Assembly (NCBI RefSeq): GCF_002261335.1
Contig: NZ_NEVL01000002.1
Span: 558,001 to 622,000, forward strand
Length of the DNA stretch: 64,000 bases
From: Bordetella genomosp. 1
GTDB taxonomy: Bacteria; Pseudomonadota; Gammaproteobacteria; Burkholderiales; Burkholderiaceae_B
Direction: 5' to 3'
Shown: positions 54,709-63,410 of the stretch, one piece after another
Position numbering within the stretch: the stretch's first letter is position 1
Layout of the letters: every line of letters starts with the position of its first letter
Translations under genes and position numbers: made by a program
Notes under the pieces: generated by a model
Told to the model about the DNA's origin: nothing
The model's input: the letters and a program-made list of their open reading frames with translations, nothing else
The model's database searches: none

Positions 54709-55694
54709 TCGTGGTCACTGGCGCCGCCGGTTTCATCGGCAGCAACCTCGTGCGCGGGCTCAACCGCCGCGGCATCACCGACATCATCGCCGTCGACGAA
54801 CTCACCGATGGCGACAAGTTCCGCAACCTGGTCGATTGCCGCATCGCCGACTATCTCGACCGCGACGACTTCCGCGCGCGCGTGCGCGAAGGCCGTCTGC
54901 CCAAGCTGCGCGCCGTGCTGCACCAGGGCGCCTGCTCGGACACCACCGAGCGCAACGGCCAATACATGATGGACAACAACTACCGCGTCACGCTGGAGTT
55001 GTTCGAGTATTGCCAGGCGCACAAGGTGCCGTTCCTCTACGCCTCGTCGGCCGCCGTGTACGGCGGTTCGTCGGTCTACGTCGAAGAGCCCGCCAACGAG
55101 AAGCCGCTCAACGTCTACGGCTATTCGAAGCTGCTGTTCGACCAGGTGCTGCGTACCCGCATGGACCGCCTGACCGCGCAGGTCGTGGGCCTGCGCTACT
55201 TCAACGTCTACGGTCCGCACGAACAGCACAAGGGCCGCATGGCCTCGGTGGCGTTCCACAACATGAACCAGTTCCTGGCCGAGGGCCACGTGCGCCTGTT
55301 CGGCGGCTGGGACGGCTGGGCCGATGGCGGCCAGAGCCGCGACTTCATCTCGGTCGACGACGTGGTGGCGGTGAACCTGCATTTCCTGGATCACCCGCAG
55401 ATCTCCGGCGTGTTCAACTGCGGCACCGGCCGGGCGCAGCCCTTCAACGACATCGCGCACGCCGTGGTCAACGCGCTGCGCGCCGAACGCGGCGAGGCCG
55501 CGCTGACGCTGGCCGAGCAGGTGGAGCAGGGCCTGATCCGCTACATCCCGTTCCCCGACGACCTGAAGGGCCGCTACCAGAGCTTCACCCAGGCCAACGT
55601 CGACAACCTGCGCGCCACCGGTTTCGTGGCGCCCATGCGCGACGTGCAGACCGGCGTGAGCGAATACGTGCGCTACTGGCGCGCGCTGAAGTAA
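54705..55694 (+). CDS. hldD: ADP-L-glycero-D-manno-heptose 6-epimerase
   Basis: 329 residues overlapping rfaE1 by 4 bp. It is a short-chain epimerase with [18 protein letters not shown], the catalytic Tyr-x3-Lys in YGYSKLLFD, and HLDD-specific [10 protein letters not shown] and [14 protein letters not shown]. It makes the final ADP-heptose donor for the LPS inner core. Confidence 0.96.
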   Translation: MIVVTGAAGFIGSNLVRGLNRRGITDIIAVDELTDGDKFRNLVDCRIADYLDRDDFRARVREGRLPKLRAVLHQGACSDTTERNGQYMMDNNYRVTLELFEYCQAHKVPFLYASSAAVYGGSSVYVEEPANEKPLNVYGYSKLLFDQVLRTRMDRLTAQVVGLRYFNVYGPHEQHKGRMASVAFHNMNQFLAEGHVRLFGGWDGWADGGQSRDFISVDDVVAVNLHFLDHPQISGVFNCGTGRAQPFNDIAHAVVNALRAERGEAALTLAEQVEQGLIRYIPFPDDLKGRYQSFTQANVDNLRATGFVAPMRDVQTGVSEYVRYWRALK

Positions 55695-55798
55695 GCCCTG
55701 CCGGCGCGGGCCGAGGCCTCGCTTCGGACCGCGCTGAGGGACGTAAACATGCACTTCGCGGGCCGCGCCGGCTCGCGCTTGCGCACCATGGCACAGGT

Positions 55799-55824
55799 GC
55801 GGCCGCCATCGTGGCGGCCGCCTT
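55799..55824 (+). terminator. Hairpin terminator after hldD
   Basis: GCGGCCGCCA (55799-55808) pairs with TGGCGGCCGC (55812-55821) around TCG, followed by CTTTCCCC. The U-tract is short, so efficiency is uncertain. Confidence 0.45.
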
Positions 55825-55840
55825 TCCCCTGGAGCCTGCC

Positions 55841-56254
55841 ATGTCTCTTTCCTCCTTCATCTCCATGATGCCGCGTGCCGTGCGCCGCGGCCGGGGGCTG
55901 CTCGCCGCCCTCACGCTGCTCAGCGGCCTGGTGCTGCCGGGCGGCGACGCCCATGCCATCGACGTCAACCGGGCGGATGCCCAGCAACTGCAGACCGTGC
56001 GCGGCATCGGGCCGCAGATGGCCGGCCGCATCGTGACCGAGCGCGACCGCAACGGCCCGTTCGCCTCGCTCGAGGCGCTGCGCGAGCGCGTGCGCGGCAT
56101 CGGCGAAAAGAAGCTGCAGGCGCTGCGCGATGCGGGGCTGTCGGCCGGCGCGGCGGGCGGCGCGGGCGCGGGCGGTGCGCCGGGCCGGGCGGGGCAGGGC
56201 GCCGCGCCGGCGCGTGGCGTTCGGTCCCATTCGGCGGCGCCGCCGGCGCACTGA
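55841..56254 (+). CDS. comEA: ComEA-like helix-hairpin-helix DNA-binding protein
   Basis: 137 residues with GGAG seven bases before the ATG. The signal peptide (about 1-39, GGDAHA-I) is followed by a helix-hairpin-helix pair: IDVNRADAQQLQTVRGIGPQMAGRIV and GPFASLEALRERVRGIGEKKLQAL. The C-terminal tail (about 100-137) is Gly/Ala/Pro-rich. ComEA-type proteins bind DNA in the periplasm during uptake. No other competence genes are nearby. Confidence 0.87.
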   Translation: MSLSSFISMMPRAVRRGRGLLAALTLLSGLVLPGGDAHAIDVNRADAQQLQTVRGIGPQMAGRIVTERDRNGPFASLEALRERVRGIGEKKLQALRDAGLSAGAAGGAGAGGAPGRAGQGAAPARGVRSHSAAPPAH

Positions 56255-56439
56255 GCGCCGCCATGGCGCGCCTCGTTTGCCGCAGCGCAATGCGGGGCCG
56301 GGCGGCGCCGCGGCCCATCCGGCCCCGTGGCGCCGCACTCTCGCGCCAGGCAGGGGGTGGGCGGGGCCGGCTCCCCGGAGGCCATGACGCCGCCCGGGCT
56401 TTTGCCGCCGCGCACAAAAGACGCGGTTATGATCGACTC

Positions 56440-57351
56440 ATGAGCAAAGTCACCTACCCCACCGTCGAACAGACCGTCGGCAACACGCCGCTGGTGCGCC
56501 TGCAACGCATTCCGGGCGCGGCCGGCGACCCGCGCGGCAACGTCATTCTCGCCAAGCTCGAAGGCAACAACCCGGCCGGCTCCGTGAAAGACCGGCCCGC
56601 GCTGTCGATGATCCGGCGCGCCGAGGAGCGCGGCGAGATCGCGCCCGGCGACACCCTGATCGAGGCGACCAGCGGCAACACCGGCATCGCGCTCGCCATG
56701 ACGGCGGCGATGCGGGGCTATCGCATGATCCTGATCATGCCCGACAACCTCTCGGTGGAGCGCCGCGCCGCCATGACGGCCTACGGTGCCAAGCTGATCC
56801 TCACGCCGGCCGACAAGGGCGGCATGGAGTACGCGCGCGACCTCGCCATGGCGATGCAGGCCGAGGGCAAGGGCAAGGTGCTCGACCAGTTCGCCAACCC
56901 GGACAATCCCCGTGCCCACATCGAGGGAACGGGTCCCGAGATCTGGGACCAGACCGGCGGGCAGGTCACGCACTTCGTCAGCGCCATGGGCACCACCGGC
57001 ACCATCATGGGCGTGTCCACTTACCTGAAGTCGCGCAATCCGGCGGTGCAGGTGGTGGGCGCCCAGCCGGCCGAAGGCGCGTCGATCCCGGGCATCCGCA
57101 AGTGGCCCGAGGCCTACCTGCCGTCGATCTTCGACCGCAACCTGGTCGACGCCTACGAGTCCATCGGCCAGGCCGACGCCGAGGAAATGGCGCGCCGGCT
57201 TGCCGCCGAAGAGGGCATCTTCGCCGGCATCTCGTCGGCGGGCGCGCTGATCGGCGCGCTGCGCGTGGCCGAGCGGGTCGAAAACGCCACCATCGTGTTC
57301 ATCGTGTGCGATCGCGGCGACCGCTATCTGTCCACCGGCGTCTTCAACTGA
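56440..57351 (+). CDS. cysM: Cysteine synthase B (O-acetylserine sulfhydrylase)
   Basis: 303 residues. A PLP fold-type II enzyme: PTVEQTVGNTPLVRL, the PLP Lys in GNNPAGSVKDRPAL, EATSGNTGIALAM, SAMGTTGTIMG and EGIFAGISSAGALIGAL. The length and KDRPA form fit CysM, which can use thiosulfate as well as sulfide. No Shine-Dalgarno sequence is evident; a TATGAT hexamer ends six bases before the ATG. Confidence 0.95.
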   Translation: MSKVTYPTVEQTVGNTPLVRLQRIPGAAGDPRGNVILAKLEGNNPAGSVKDRPALSMIRRAEERGEIAPGDTLIEATSGNTGIALAMTAAMRGYRMILIMPDNLSVERRAAMTAYGAKLILTPADKGGMEYARDLAMAMQAEGKGKVLDQFANPDNPRAHIEGTGPEIWDQTGGQVTHFVSAMGTTGTIMGVSTYLKSRNPAVQVVGAQPAEGASIPGIRKWPEAYLPSIFDRNLVDAYESIGQADAEEMARRLAAEEGIFAGISSAGALIGALRVAERVENATIVFIVCDRGDRYLSTGVFN

Positions 57352-57371
57352 CGTCTTCCCCGCAGTCGTGA

Positions 57372-57407
57372 AAACGCCCGCGCGTCTCGATCGGCACGCG
57401 GGCGTTT
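57372..57407. terminator. Convergent terminator between cysM and mltB
   Basis: AAACGCCCGCG (57372-57382) is complementary to CGCGGGCGTTT (57397-57407) around a loop of about 14 bases. Short A/T ends on both sides suggest it serves both convergent genes. Confidence 0.5.
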
Positions 57408-57425
57408 AACGTGCGCGGGCGCGCG

Positions 57426-58643
57426 TCAGCGCCGGGGCGCAGCGGCGCCCGGGGCCGCGGCGGCCGGCGCGGCGGCGGCCGCGGCCTGGCGGTCCATGCG
57501 CGCCTGCAGCTCGTCGGCCAGGTCGGACACCGCCGTGGCGTAGAAGTAGCTGCGGTTGTACTGGGTGAGCGCGAAGAAGTTGGGCGTGGCGGTGCGATAC
57601 ACCGCCGTGCCGCGCATCTCCTCGGCCAGGTCGATCACGCCCAGCGGCTGGCTCTGCCAGGTGCCGCCCGAGGCGCCCGGCGCCAGGCGTGCGCCGGCGC
57701 GTTGCAGGCCGGGCCAGTCGAGCGTGGGGGTCAGGCCGCCGGCCACCAGCGGGCCGGCATTGGCGGGCAGCGTCACCGGCGCGAACACCGGCATGCCGCG
57801 CTGCCAGCCGTGCTGGACCAGGAAGTTGCCGACCGACATCACCGCGTCCTCGACGCTGCTCTCCAGACGGATGTGGCCGTCGCCGTCGCCGTCGACCGCG
57901 TAGCGCGCGATCGAGCCGGGCATGAATTGCGGCATGCCGATGGCGCCGGCGAACGAGCCGACCGCGTCGATCTCCAGCTTGCCCTGGTACGACAGCGTGA
58001 TGAAGTCGGCGAGCTGGCCGCGGAACATCTCGGCGCGTTCGGGCTTGGCCGGATCCGGGTAGTCGAAGGCCAGCGTGCCCAGCGCGTCCAGGACGCGGAA
58101 GTTGCCCATATTGCGGCCGTAGAGCGTTTCCACGCCGATGATGGACGCGATGATCGAGGCCGGCACCCCGTATTGCTGGGCGGCGCGGTTGAGCAGCGGC
58201 GCGTTGGCGTTCCAGAACTCGACGCCCCAGCCGATGCGCTTGGGCTCGATGAAGCGGCTGCGGTAGGTGTTCCAGCTGCGCCAGACCTTCTTGCCCGGCG
58301 CGGAGGGCGCGATCAGGCGCGACACCGTGGCGTTGTAGCGGCTCGATTCCAGCGTGCTCAGCACCTGCGGCAGGGGCAGGCCGCGTTCGCGCGCCAATTG
58401 CTCGCCGAAGGCGCGCACCTCGGGGCGCAGTTGGCCCGACGGCGTGAGCGTGGCGGAGGTGGGTTCGGGCGTGGGCTCGGCGGGGCCGATGCGCACCGCG
58501 CCGGGCTTGCCGCTGGCGGGCGCGGTGGAAGGCGTGGGGGCCGCCTCGGCCGGCTTGGCGGCGGGGCTGGCGCAGCCCGTCAGGGCGGTGGCGAGGGTGG
58601 CGGCAAACGCGCCGATTTGCAGGAAACGACCACTGATGAACAT
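57426..58643 (-). CDS. mltB: Membrane-bound lytic murein transglycosylase B
   Basis: 405 residues from the ATG at 58643, with AAGGA upstream. A lipoprotein signal with lipobox LTGC (about Cys23) precedes a Pro/Ala-rich linker and the MltB domain (about 70-380). That domain has VWRSWNTYRSRF, the catalytic Glu in SIIGVETLYGRNMG, and FAGAIGMPQFMPGS. The C-terminus is Ala-rich. It cleaves peptidoglycan glycan strands from the outer-membrane side. It is divergent from the deacetylase gene with only 10 bp between the start codons. Confidence 0.93.
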   Translation of the reverse strand: MFISGRFLQIGAFAATLATALTGCASPAAKPAEAAPTPSTAPASGKPGAVRIGPAEPTPEPTSATLTPSGQLRPEVRAFGEQLARERGLPLPQVLSTLESSRYNATVSRLIAPSAPGKKVWRSWNTYRSRFIEPKRIGWGVEFWNANAPLLNRAAQQYGVPASIIASIIGVETLYGRNMGNFRVLDALGTLAFDYPDPAKPERAEMFRGQLADFITLSYQGKLEIDAVGSFAGAIGMPQFMPGSIARYAVDGDGDGHIRLESSVEDAVMSVGNFLVQHGWQRGMPVFAPVTLPANAGPLVAGGLTPTLDWPGLQRAGARLAPGASGGTWQSQPLGVIDLAEEMRGTAVYRTATPNFFALTQYNRSYFYATAVSDLADELQARMDRQAAAAAAPAAAAPGAAAPRR

Positions 58644-58653
58644 AATCTTCCTT

Positions 58654-59577
58654 ATGGAGACCATGTATCTTACCCACCCCTCATGCCGCCTGCATGAAAT
58701 GGGCAGTTGGCACCCCGAGAGCCCGCAGAGGCTGGATGCCATTTCCGATCAGCTGCTGGCCAGCGGGCTGGCGCCGTATCTCAACGAGCGCCAGGCGCCC
58801 GAGGCCTCGCGCGCCGACATCCTGCGCGTGCACACGCGCGCCTATCTCGACAATCTGCGCGAGCGCCAGCCCGTGGTGGGCTACGCCACCATCGATCCCG
58901 ACACCCTGATGAATCCCTACACCTACGAGGCCGCGCTGCACGCGGCCGGTGCCGGGGTGGCCGCGGTGGATGCGGTCGTGGGCGGCGAGGCCCAGACGGC
59001 GTTCTGCGCGGTGCGTCCGCCCGGCCATCACGCCGAGTCCGCCCGCGCGATGGGATTCTGCTTTCTCAACAATGTGGCGATCGCCGCCGCCCACGCACTG
59101 GACTTTCACAAGCTCTCGCGTGTCGCGATCGTCGATTTCGATGTACACCACGGCAATGGCACCGAGGAGATCTTCGCGGGCGACGATCGGGTGCTGATGT
59201 GCAGTTTTTTCCAGCATCCCTTCTTTCCCAATAGCGGGACGGATCATCCGGCGGCCAATATGGTCAACGTGCCGGTCGACGCCTACACGGCGGGGCCGGC
59301 CGTGCGCGAGATCGTGCGCGCACAATGGCTGCCGCGCCTGGCGGCGCACCGGCCCGAGCTGATCCTGGTGTCGGCGGGTTTCGATGCCCACCGCGAGGAC
59401 GACATGGGACAGATGGGGCTGGTGGAGGCCGATTATGCCTGGATCACGGATCAGCTCGTGGCGCTGGCCGACGAGCACGCGCAGGGGCGCATCGTCAGCA
59501 TGCTGGAGGGGGGTTACAACCTGTCGGCATTGGGCCGAAGTGTCGTGGCGCACATACGATCCCTTTCAAAGCTGTAG
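58654..59577 (+). CDS. Histone deacetylase family (class II-like) enzyme
   Basis: 307 residues from the ATG at 58654; a second in-frame ATG at 58663 is preceded by GGAG and may be the true start. The zinc-dependent deacetylase core is intact: RPPGHHAE, DFDVHHGNGTEEIF, SAGFDAHREDDMG and EGGYNLSALG. Bacterial relatives act on acetylpolyamines or acetylated small molecules and proteins. Substrate unknown. It lies head to head with mltB and upstream of etfB. Confidence 0.93.
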   Translation: METMYLTHPSCRLHEMGSWHPESPQRLDAISDQLLASGLAPYLNERQAPEASRADILRVHTRAYLDNLRERQPVVGYATIDPDTLMNPYTYEAALHAAGAGVAAVDAVVGGEAQTAFCAVRPPGHHAESARAMGFCFLNNVAIAAAHALDFHKLSRVAIVDFDVHHGNGTEEIFAGDDRVLMCSFFQHPFFPNSGTDHPAANMVNVPVDAYTAGPAVREIVRAQWLPRLAAHRPELILVSAGFDAHREDDMGQMGLVEADYAWITDQLVALADEHAQGRIVSMLEGGYNLSALGRSVVAHIRSLSKL

Positions 59578-59603
59578 AATCGAAAGAAATTTGTGCAATG
59601 CGG

Positions 59604-59623
59604 GCCCGGTGACATCACCGGGC
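59604..59623 (+). other. Inverted repeat before etfB
   Basis: GCCCGGTGA (59604-59612) and TCACCGGGC (59615-59623) are perfectly complementary around two bases and are followed by AATTATTGTTAATT. It may be a weak terminator for the deacetylase gene or an operator for etfBA. Confidence 0.4.
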
Positions 59624-59650
59624 AATTATTGTTAATTAGGAGGCTGCTGG

Positions 59651-60400
59651 ATGAAGGTGCTGGTACCAGTCAAGCGTGTCGTTGACTACAACGTCAAGGT
59701 GCGCGTGAAGTCGGATCAAACGGGGGTGGATATCGCCAACGTGAAGATGTCGATGAACCCGTTCGATGAGATCGCCGTCGAAGAGGCCACGCGTCTCAAG
59801 GAAAAGGGCAGCGTCGCTGAAGTCATCGCCGTCTCCTGCGGCGTTGCACAAAGCCAGGAAACCCTGCGTACCGCGATGGCCATCGGCGCCGACCGCGGCG
59901 TGCTGGTCCAGACCGACGCCGAACTGCAGCCGCTGGCCGTGGCCAAGCTGCTCAAGGCCGTGGTCGACAAGGAACAGCCGCAGCTCGTGATCCTGGGCAA
60001 GCAGGCCATCGACGACGACGCCAACCAAACCGGCCAGATGCTCGCCGCGCTGCTCGACTGGCCCCAGGCCACGTTCGCCAGCAAGGTCGAACTGGGCGAC
60101 GGCAAGGTCACCGTCACGCGTGAAGTCGACGGCGGTCTCGAAACCGTCGCGCTCAAGCTGCCGGCCATCGTCACCACCGACTTGCGCCTGAACGAGCCGC
60201 GTTATGTCACGCTGCCCAACATCATGAAGGCCAAGAAGAAGCCGCTCGACACCCTGAGCCCCGCCGACCTCGGCGTGGATCCGGCGCCGCGCCTCAAGAC
60301 GCTGAAGGTCAGCGAACCGCCCGCGCGCAAGGCCGGCATCAAGGTGGCCGACGTGGCCGCCCTGGTCGACAAACTCAAGAACGAAGCGAAGGTGGTGTGA
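59651..60400 (+). CDS. etfB: Electron transfer flavoprotein, beta subunit
   Basis: 249 residues with a strong AGGAGG site upstream. [61 protein letters not shown] and the AMP-binding and recognition-loop segments are typical of the bacterial beta subunit. It pairs with EtfA to carry electrons from acyl-CoA dehydrogenases to the quinone pool. The stop overlaps etfA. Confidence 0.97.
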   Translation: MKVLVPVKRVVDYNVKVRVKSDQTGVDIANVKMSMNPFDEIAVEEATRLKEKGSVAEVIAVSCGVAQSQETLRTAMAIGADRGVLVQTDAELQPLAVAKLLKAVVDKEQPQLVILGKQAIDDDANQTGQMLAALLDWPQATFASKVELGDGKVTVTREVDGGLETVALKLPAIVTTDLRLNEPRYVTLPNIMKAKKKPLDTLSPADLGVDPAPRLKTLKVSEPPARKAGIKVADVAALVDKLKNEAKVV

Positions 60401-61329
60401 TGACGACGCTGGTTATTGCCGAACACGACAACGCCCAGTTGAAGGGCGCCACCCTGAACACGATCGCCGCCGCCGCCAAGATCGGCGGTGACGTGCACGT
60501 GCTGGTCGCGGGCAGCAACGCCCGCGCCGTGGCCGACCAGGCCGCGAAGGCCGCCGGCGTGAGCAAGGTTCTGCTGGCCGACGCGCCGCAGCTGGCCGAC
60601 GCGCTCGCCGAAAACGTCGCGGCGCAGGTGCTGGCCGTGGCGAGCGCCTACAGCCACATCCTGTTCCCCGCCACCGCCTCGGGCAAGAACGTCGCCCCGC
60701 GCGTGGCCGCCAAGCTCGACGTGGCCCAGATCTCCGACATCACCGATGTCGAATCCGCCGACACGTTCCAGCGCCCGATCTACGCCGGCAACGCCATCGC
60801 CACCGTGCAATCGGGCGACGCCGTCAAGGTCATCACCGTGCGCACCACGGGCTTTGACGCCGTGGCCGCCGAGGGCGGTTCCGCCTCGGTCGACACGATC
60901 GAAGCCGTGGCCGATTCGGGTCTGTCCTCGTTCGTGAGCCGTGAAGTCGCCAAGAGCGATCGTCCCGAACTCGCCGGCGCCCGCGTCGTCGTCTCGGGCG
61001 GCCGTGGCCTGGGCAGCGCCGAAAACTTCAAGATCCTCGATCCGCTCGCCGACAAGCTCGGCGCCGCGCTCGGCGCCTCGCGTGCCGCCGTCGATGCGGG
61101 CTATGCCCCCAACGACTGGCAGGTGGGCCAGACCGGCAAGATCGTCGCCCCGCAGCTGTACGTGGCGATCGGCATCTCCGGCGCGATCCAGCATCTGGCC
61201 GGCATGAAAGACTCCAAGGTCATCGTGGCGGTCAACAAGGATGCGGAAGCCCCGATCTTTGGCGTGGCCGACTACGGTCTCGTGGGCGATCTGTTCCAGG
61301 TCGTGCCCGAACTGACCTCGGCGCTGTAA
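60400..61329 (+). CDS. etfA: Electron transfer flavoprotein, alpha subunit
   Basis: 309 residues from the ATG at 60400, overlapping the etfB stop by one base. The C-terminal FAD domain is intact: [54 protein letters not shown] and [24 protein letters not shown]. It forms the heterodimer with EtfB. Two acyl-CoA dehydrogenase genes in the window (22396-23523 and 63411 onward) would feed this carrier. Confidence 0.97.
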   Translation: MTTLVIAEHDNAQLKGATLNTIAAAAKIGGDVHVLVAGSNARAVADQAAKAAGVSKVLLADAPQLADALAENVAAQVLAVASAYSHILFPATASGKNVAPRVAAKLDVAQISDITDVESADTFQRPIYAGNAIATVQSGDAVKVITVRTTGFDAVAAEGGSASVDTIEAVADSGLSSFVSREVAKSDRPELAGARVVVSGGRGLGSAENFKILDPLADKLGAALGASRAAVDAGYAPNDWQVGQTGKIVAPQLYVAIGISGAIQHLAGMKDSKVIVAVNKDAEAPIFGVADYGLVGDLFQVVPELTSAL

Positions 61330-61370
61330 GGCGCCCGGCCCGGCGCGATACCGCGCCGTGCCACGAGAAG

Positions 61371-61397
61371 CCGCGGGCCTGGCCTGCGGTTTTTTTT
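61371..61397 (+). terminator. Intrinsic terminator of etfBA
   Basis: CCGCGGGCC (61371-61379) pairs with GGCCTGCGG (61381-61389; one G-U), followed by eight T. Confidence 0.8.
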
Positions 61398-61621
61398 CGT
61401 CCATCGCGACACCAGCGGCGACGGCACTATCCGCAGTCTTGCGAATGGTGCTAACGTCTGCGGCACGGTTCCTGACTAGGACCAATCCCCGATTCGCTGC
61501 CGCGTCCCGCGCGCACCCTGCAAGACCGCAAGACCCTCCCAAAAATACCCATTCAAGGAGATGTCGGCATGGCTTGGAGCACTTCGGCGGTGCGCGCGAT
61601 GGCGCGCGATGGAGCAGGGTC

Positions 61622-63328
61622 ATGAGAGACCTCTCCTGCTCCGTGGGATTCTTCAACAGCGTGCCGATCGCCGTGGTGTTCATCGCGGTCGGCCTGGGTT
61701 ACCTGATCGGCAAGCTGCGCATCGGCCCGGTGGAGCTGGGCGGCGTGTGCGGCACCCTGATCGCCGCGCTGCTGCTCGGGCAGACCGGCTGCCAGGCCAA
61801 CTTCCAGGTCAAGGACATCGCCTTCGCCCTGTTCATCTTCGCGATGGGCTATTCCGGCGGCCCCGGCTTCTTCGCCAACCTCAATCGCTCCAGCCTGCGC
61901 TTCATGGTGCTGCCGCTGGTGGAGGCCGTGCTGGTGCTCGGCATCGCGCTGGCCGCGGCCCTGTTCTTCGGCTTCGATCCCGGCACCACGGCCGGCCTGG
62001 CCGCGGGGGCGGCCACCGAGTCCGCGGTGGTCGGCACCGCGTCGGAGGCGCTGCGCCACCTCGACCTGAACGCCGCGCAGGTGCAGCAGATGGAGGCGAA
62101 CATCGCGATCGCGTACTCGCTCACCTATCTGGTGGGCATGATCAGCATCGTGCTGTTCACCAGCCAGCTGGCGCCGGTGTTGCTGGGCATCGACCTCAAG
62201 CGCGCGTCGCGCGAGCTGGAAGAGAAGCTGGGCGCGGTGCCCGAGGCGGACGAGGCCAACGTGCCGGCCCTGCCCAGGCTGGTGGGCCGCTCGCACCTGG
62301 TGCGTGATGCCGCCGGGCGCAGCGTGGGCGAGATCGAAGGCGAGCTGGGCGGGCGCACCGCGGTCACGCGCATCTTCCGCAACGGCGCCGCCGTCGAGCC
62401 CGATGGCACCGAGATCCTGCAGTCGGGCGATATCGTGGTGTTCATCGGCCTGCGCCGTTTCGCGCTGCGCGGCACCGCGCTGATCGGCCCCGAGATCGAG
62501 CTGCCGGCCGAACACGCCGACGCGCTCAACATGGAAGAGCGCAAGGTGGTGGTGAGCCGCAAGCGCGTGAACGGCCGCACGCTGGCCGAGCTGGCCCGGC
62601 GCGCCAGTGCCCATCATTCGCGCGGCGTGTTCCTGCTCGCCATCGAGCGCGCCGGCCACGACCTCCCCGTCATGCCCTCGACCGCGCTGCAGTACGGCGA
62701 CGTGGTCACGCTGGTGGGAACCGACCCGATGCTGGGCGCCGCCGCCGAACGCCTGGGCGGCGAGCTGCGGCGCGACGGCACCACCGATCTGATCTTTCTG
62801 TGCGGCGGCATCCTGGCCGGCCTGCTGATCGGCAGCCTGGCCGTCACGCTGGGCGGGGTCCCGCTCTCGCTGGGCAGCGGCGGCGGCGCGCTGGTGAGCG
62901 GGCTGGTGTGCGGCTGGATCGCCGCCAAGCGGCCGCACATCGGCCACATCCCCGCGCCCGCGCTGCACCTCATCAAGGAGCTCGGGCTGGCGATCTTCAT
63001 TGCCTGCGTGGGCTTGTCCGCCGGGCCGCAGGCGATTACGCTTTTGAAAGAGCATGGCCTGGTGCTGCCGCTGCTGGGCCTCCTGGTTTCGCTGGGCCCG
63101 GCCTGCGCCTCGCTCTGGATCGGGCACAAGTTCCTCAAGATCGAGGGGCCGCTGCTGCTGGGCGCGATTGCCGGCCAGCACGTCAGCACGCCGACGCTCA
63201 GCGCGGTGATCGCCAAGGCCGGCAGTCCGATCCCGATCCTGGGCTACACCGTCACCTATGCGATCGCCAATGTGCTGCTGCCGGTGCTGGGGCCGCTCAT
63301 CGTGGCGCTGGCCTACCATGTAGGCTAG
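61622..63328 (+). CDS. AspT/YidE-family (aspartate:alanine exchanger family) transporter
   Basis: 568 residues from the ATG at 61622 (GGAG upstream); the frame is open further upstream without domain content. Two halves of about five membrane segments each (about 15-190 and 395-565) flank a cytosolic pair of TrkA-C/RCK_C-like domains (about 210-375; EGELGGRTAVTRIFRNGA, ILQSGDIVVFIGL, LQYGDVVTLVG). AAxATESAVVGTASEA and AGQHVSTPTLSAVI are the repeated family signatures. Members exchange amino or organic acids; the substrate here is unknown. Confidence 0.88.
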   Translation: MRDLSCSVGFFNSVPIAVVFIAVGLGYLIGKLRIGPVELGGVCGTLIAALLLGQTGCQANFQVKDIAFALFIFAMGYSGGPGFFANLNRSSLRFMVLPLVEAVLVLGIALAAALFFGFDPGTTAGLAAGAATESAVVGTASEALRHLDLNAAQVQQMEANIAIAYSLTYLVGMISIVLFTSQLAPVLLGIDLKRASRELEEKLGAVPEADEANVPALPRLVGRSHLVRDAAGRSVGEIEGELGGRTAVTRIFRNGAAVEPDGTEILQSGDIVVFIGLRRFALRGTALIGPEIELPAEHADALNMEERKVVVSRKRVNGRTLAELARRASAHHSRGVFLLAIERAGHDLPVMPSTALQYGDVVTLVGTDPMLGAAAERLGGELRRDGTTDLIFLCGGILAGLLIGSLAVTLGGVPLSLGSGGGALVSGLVCGWIAAKRPHIGHIPAPALHLIKELGLAIFIACVGLSAGPQAITLLKEHGLVLPLLGLLVSLGPACASLWIGHKFLKIEGPLLLGAIAGQHVSTPTLSAVIAKAGSPIPILGYTVTYAIANVLLPVLGPLIVALAYHVG

Positions 63329-63410
63329 TGCCGGTATCCGCAAGTCAGTATCCGCCGGCGGGCGGCGCGCCATGGGCGCGGCCCGCCGTGTTCAATTCCA
63401 CGGAGACACC

